Assembly (NCBI RefSeq): GCF_041270065.1
Contig: NZ_CP065958.1
Location: 5,704,001-5,768,000, forward strand
Source of the DNA: Streptomyces fradiae
GTDB lineage: Bacteria; Actinomycetota; Actinomycetes; Streptomycetales; Streptomycetaceae
DNA length: 64,000 bases
Direction of reading: 5' to 3'
Shown piece by piece: positions 62,346 to 64,000 of this stretch (position 1 is its first letter; each line of letters starts with the position of its first letter). The translations under genes were made by a program, and so were the position numbers. The notes below the pieces were generated by a model that was given only the letters and a program-made list of their open reading frames with translations, was not told the origin of the DNA and searched no databases.

Positions 62346-62441
62346 TGTTCTTCCTGCGCCGAGGGGAACGGGCCGAAAGGCCGGAAAGCCCCGGAAGCGC
62401 AAGCCAGAGCAAGATCCCCTCTCGATGGGATCGCGCCCCGG

Positions 62442-62513
62442 TGGCCTATGGTGTAATTGGCAGCACGACTGATTCTGGTTCAGTTAGTCTTGGTTCGAGT
62501 CCAGGTAGGCCAG
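62442..62513 (+). tRNA. tRNA-Gln (CTG), copy 1
   Basis: 72 bases. Acceptor TGGCCTA (62442-62448) pairs with TAGGCCA (62506-62512), discriminator G. The anticodon loop TTCTGGT (62473-62479) gives CTG. No CCA is encoded. Confidence 0.95.
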
Positions 62514-62555
62514 CTCGCAGAGCTCATCTGCAACCGTGGATAATAGATCCACAAA

Positions 62556-62628
62556 GCCCCCGTTGTGTAGCGGCCTAGCACGCTGCCCTCTCAAGGCAGT
62601 AGCGCCGGTTCGAATCCGGTCGGGGGTA
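62556..62628 (+). tRNA. tRNA-Glu (CTC), copy 1
   Basis: 73 bases, GCCCCCG acceptor (62556-62562) with CGGGGGT, anticodon loop CTCTCAA giving CTC. The anticodon stem is CTGCC/GGCAG, where copies 2 and 3 have CCGCC/GGCGG. Confidence 0.95.
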
Positions 62629-62689
62629 CAGATCCTTCCCGCAGGATCACTTGGGTAGCTCCCGGTGACTCTGATGCAGGATCGCTAGG

Positions 62690-62762
62690 GCCCCCGTTGT
62701 GTAGCGGCCTAGCACGCCGCCCTCTCAAGGCGGTAGCGCCGGTTCGAATCCGGTCGGGGGTA
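62690..62762 (+). tRNA. tRNA-Glu (CTC), copy 2
   Basis: 73 bases, same structure as copy 1, anticodon stem CCGCC/GGCGG. No encoded CCA. Confidence 0.95.
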
Positions 62763-62782
62763 CGAGTTGGTCTAAACCACTT

Positions 62783-62854
62783 TGGTCTATGGTGTAATTG
62801 GCAGCACGACTGATTCTGGTTCAGTTAGTCTAGGTTCGAGTCCTGGTAGACCAG
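62783..62854 (+). tRNA. tRNA-Gln (CTG), copy 2
   Basis: 72 bases. Acceptor TGGTCTA pairs with TAGACCA, with the C-G pair of copy 1 replaced by T-A. The T-stem also has a swapped pair (CTAGG/CCTGG against CTTGG/CCAGG). Confidence 0.95.
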
Positions 62855-62882
62855 CTTGGATCTGCGGAGACGCAGGATCCAT

Positions 62883-62955
62883 GCCCCCGTTGTGTAGCGG
62901 CCTAGCACGCCGCCCTCTCAAGGCGGTAGCGCCGGTTCGAATCCGGTCGGGGGTA
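62883..62955 (+). tRNA. tRNA-Glu (CTC), copy 3
   Basis: 73 bases, identical to copy 2 across the gene. Confidence 0.95.
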
Positions 62956-62961
62956 CGCACA

Positions 62962-62995
62962 GAAGAAGCCCTTCCCTTCGGGGGAGGGCTTCTTC
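62962..62995 (+). terminator. tRNA cluster terminator with UUCG tetraloop
   Basis: A 15-bp stem (62962-62976 / 62981-62995, one G-T) closes a TTCG tetraloop (62977-62980), starting seven bases after the last tRNA. Confidence 0.9.
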
Positions 62996-63033
62996 GTCGT
63001 TCCATCACGGACGATCTTGTGGCGGACACAACT

Positions 63034-63069
63034 CCGGCCCACCGCTGCGGCGTTGGAGCGGTGGGCCGG
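63034..63069 (-). terminator. ndgR terminator
   Basis: CCGGCCCACCGCT (63034-63046) pairs with AGCGGTGGGCCGG (63057-63069), perfect 13-bp stem, between the convergent tRNA operon and ndgR. Confidence 0.85.
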
Positions 63070-63114
63070 ACACGTGCAGATGAAGCGCGTACAGCTGAAC
63101 AGAGGGAAAGCGGG

Positions 63115-63831
63115 TCAGCCGTTGCGGCGCAGGGCCTCGGACAGGCGCGCGGCGGCGTCGATGACCGCCTGGGCGTGCATCCGGCCCGGGTGGCGGGTCA
63201 GGCGCTCGATCGGCCCGGAGACCGACACGGCGGCCACCACGCGGTTGCTGGGGCCGCGCACGGGCGCGGAGACGGACGCGACGCCCGGCTCCCGCTCGCC
63301 GATCGACTGGGCCCAGCCGCGGCGCCGTACGCCCGACAGGGCCGTCGCCGTGAAGCGGGCGCCCTGGAGGCCGCGGTGCAGCCGCTCGGGCTCCTCCCAG
63401 GCCATCAGGATCTGCGCGGACGAGCCGGCCTTCATCGTGAGCGTCGAACCGACCGGGACGGTGTCCCGGAGTCCGGACAGCCGCTCGGCCGCCGCCACGC
63501 AGATGCGCATGTCGCCCTGGCGCCGGTAGAGCTGGGCGCTCTCGCCGGTCACGTCGCGCAGATGCGTGAGCACCGGTCCGGCCGTCGCGAGCAGCCGGTC
63601 CTCGCCGGCCGCGGCGGCGAGCTCCGCGAGCCGCGGTCCGAGGATGAACCGGCCCTGCATGTCGCGGGCCACCATCCGGTGGTGTTCCAGTGCCACGGCC
63701 AGTCGGTGGGCCGTGGGTCGTGCGAGTCCCGTCGCCGCGACCAGTCCTGCGAGGGTGGCCGGACCGGACTCCAGGGCGCTCAGGACAAGGGCTGCCTTGT
63801 CGAGAACGCCTACGCCGCTAGAGTTGTCCAT
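63115..63831 (-). CDS. ndgR: IclR-family regulator NdgR
   Basis: A 238-residue regulator. The winged HTH reads VLDKAALVLSALESGPATLAGLVAATGLARPTAHRLAVALEHH and the C-terminal IclR ligand domain follows (about 80-238, with MRICVAAAERLSGLRDTVPVGS and GWAQSIGEREPGVASVSAPV). NdgR controls leucine and other amino acid genes and is divergent from leuCD in Streptomyces. ATG 63831 (MDNSSGVG) is chosen because it is the conserved N-terminus; the frame extends to 63852. Confidence 0.95.
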   Translation of the reverse strand: MDNSSGVGVLDKAALVLSALESGPATLAGLVAATGLARPTAHRLAVALEHHRMVARDMQGRFILGPRLAELAAAAGEDRLLATAGPVLTHLRDVTGESAQLYRRQGDMRICVAAAERLSGLRDTVPVGSTLTMKAGSSAQILMAWEEPERLHRGLQGARFTATALSGVRRRGWAQSIGEREPGVASVSAPVRGPSNRVVAAVSVSGPIERLTRHPGRMHAQAVIDAAARLSEALRRNG

Positions 63832-63844
63832 GCAACGATATTCG

Positions 63845-63863
63845 CGTCTCACTCTGTGAAACG
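63845..63863. promoter_or_regulatory. palindromic NdgR operator candidate 1
   Basis: CGTCTCACTCTGTGAAACG has arms CGTxTCAC/GTGAxACG around TCT. It lies 14 bases before the ndgR start, so autorepression is likely. Confidence 0.6.
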
Positions 63864-63888
63864 CAAGTTCAATTTTCCGAGGAACGCG

Positions 63889-63900
63889 TCACTCTGGTGA
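63889..63900. promoter_or_regulatory. palindromic NdgR operator candidate 2
   Basis: TCACTCTGGTGA shares the TCAC-TCT-GTGA core of site 1 and lies 72 bases upstream of leuC, so the two sites may serve the divergent genes. Confidence 0.5.
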
Positions 63901-63971
63901 GGCGGCCGCACGACGGCCCGCGAAACGATCTCTAGTGGTGTCGGCGCACGCCGCCGGCCGGAGGGAAAGCG

Positions 63972-64000
63972 ATGGGTAGGACTCTCGCGGAGAAGGTCTG
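63972..64000 (+). CDS. leuC: 3-isopropylmalate dehydratase large subunit, 5' end only
   Basis: ATG 63972 has GGAGGG (63959-63964) seven bases upstream. The visible residues MGRTLAEKV match the LeuC N-terminus, and divergence from ndgR is the known arrangement. The rest of the gene is outside the window. Confidence 0.85.

Overview
The window is high-GC actinobacterial DNA and almost certainly Streptomyces. It carries two tandem conservons (CvnABCD), AccB with the tiny AccE subunit, an NdgR-type regulator next to leuC, a non-discriminating GluRS beside tRNA-Glu and tRNA-Gln genes, and many GTG and leaderless starts. The gene order (GGDEF/EAL gene, ilvBNC, serA, leuB, ilvE, urease, cimA, accBE, conservons, gltX, ndgR, leuC) is the one I recall around SCO5511-SCO5553 of S. 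coelicolor. That match is from memory, not from a search.

Layout. 1-2044: 3' part of a membrane-linked diguanylate cyclase with a degenerate EAL domain. 2045-7682: ilvB-ilvN-ilvC-serA, preceded by a short Ile/Leu/Val leader peptide and terminator. 7700-9600: a TetR gene inside a 51-bp palindrome, then a DoxX-like gene divergent from a cysteine-containing HTH regulator. 9611-13813: PucR regulator, proline dehydrogenase and P5C dehydrogenase, with a 166-bp inverted-repeat element between the two enzyme genes. 13952-16650: small proteins, an alpha/beta hydrolase and a PadR/membrane-protein pair. 16741-19146: leuB and ilvE. 19189-24235: NCS1 permease, divergent urease (UreAB fusion and UreC) and agmatine deiminase. 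24298-27296: a patch of small cysteine-containing genes and an XRE/CYTH pair that looks accessory. 27412-31887: hypothetical gene, TetR, MFS transporter, and citramalate synthase behind a second attenuator. 31963-40019: membrane protein, beta-clamp paralogue, serine hydrolase, YceI protein, PL8 lyase. 40224-42073: accB-accE. 42168-47671: a six-gene kinase/phosphatase/VWA operon. 47827-58434: two conservons. 59017-62345: small protein, FAH-family hydrolase, gltX, HAD phosphatase. 62442-62955: five tRNA genes. 63115-64000: ndgR and the start of leuC.

Most of the recognisable metabolism concerns branched-chain amino acids. IlvBN, IlvC and IlvE serve Val, Leu and Ile. CimA gives a threonine-independent route to 2-ketobutyrate. 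LeuB and LeuC act in the Leu branch and in the citramalate route, and NdgR probably controls leuCD. Two separate leader-peptide attenuators, at ilvB and cimA, fit this logic.

The best candidate for a little-described system is the operon at 42168-47671. It has a canonical Hanks kinase, a YbjN-like protein, an OB-fold membrane protein, a VWA protein, a PP2C phosphatase and an atypical kinase. The last three match the TerY-P / YegL-YegK-YegI triad, and the first three look like an extension of it.
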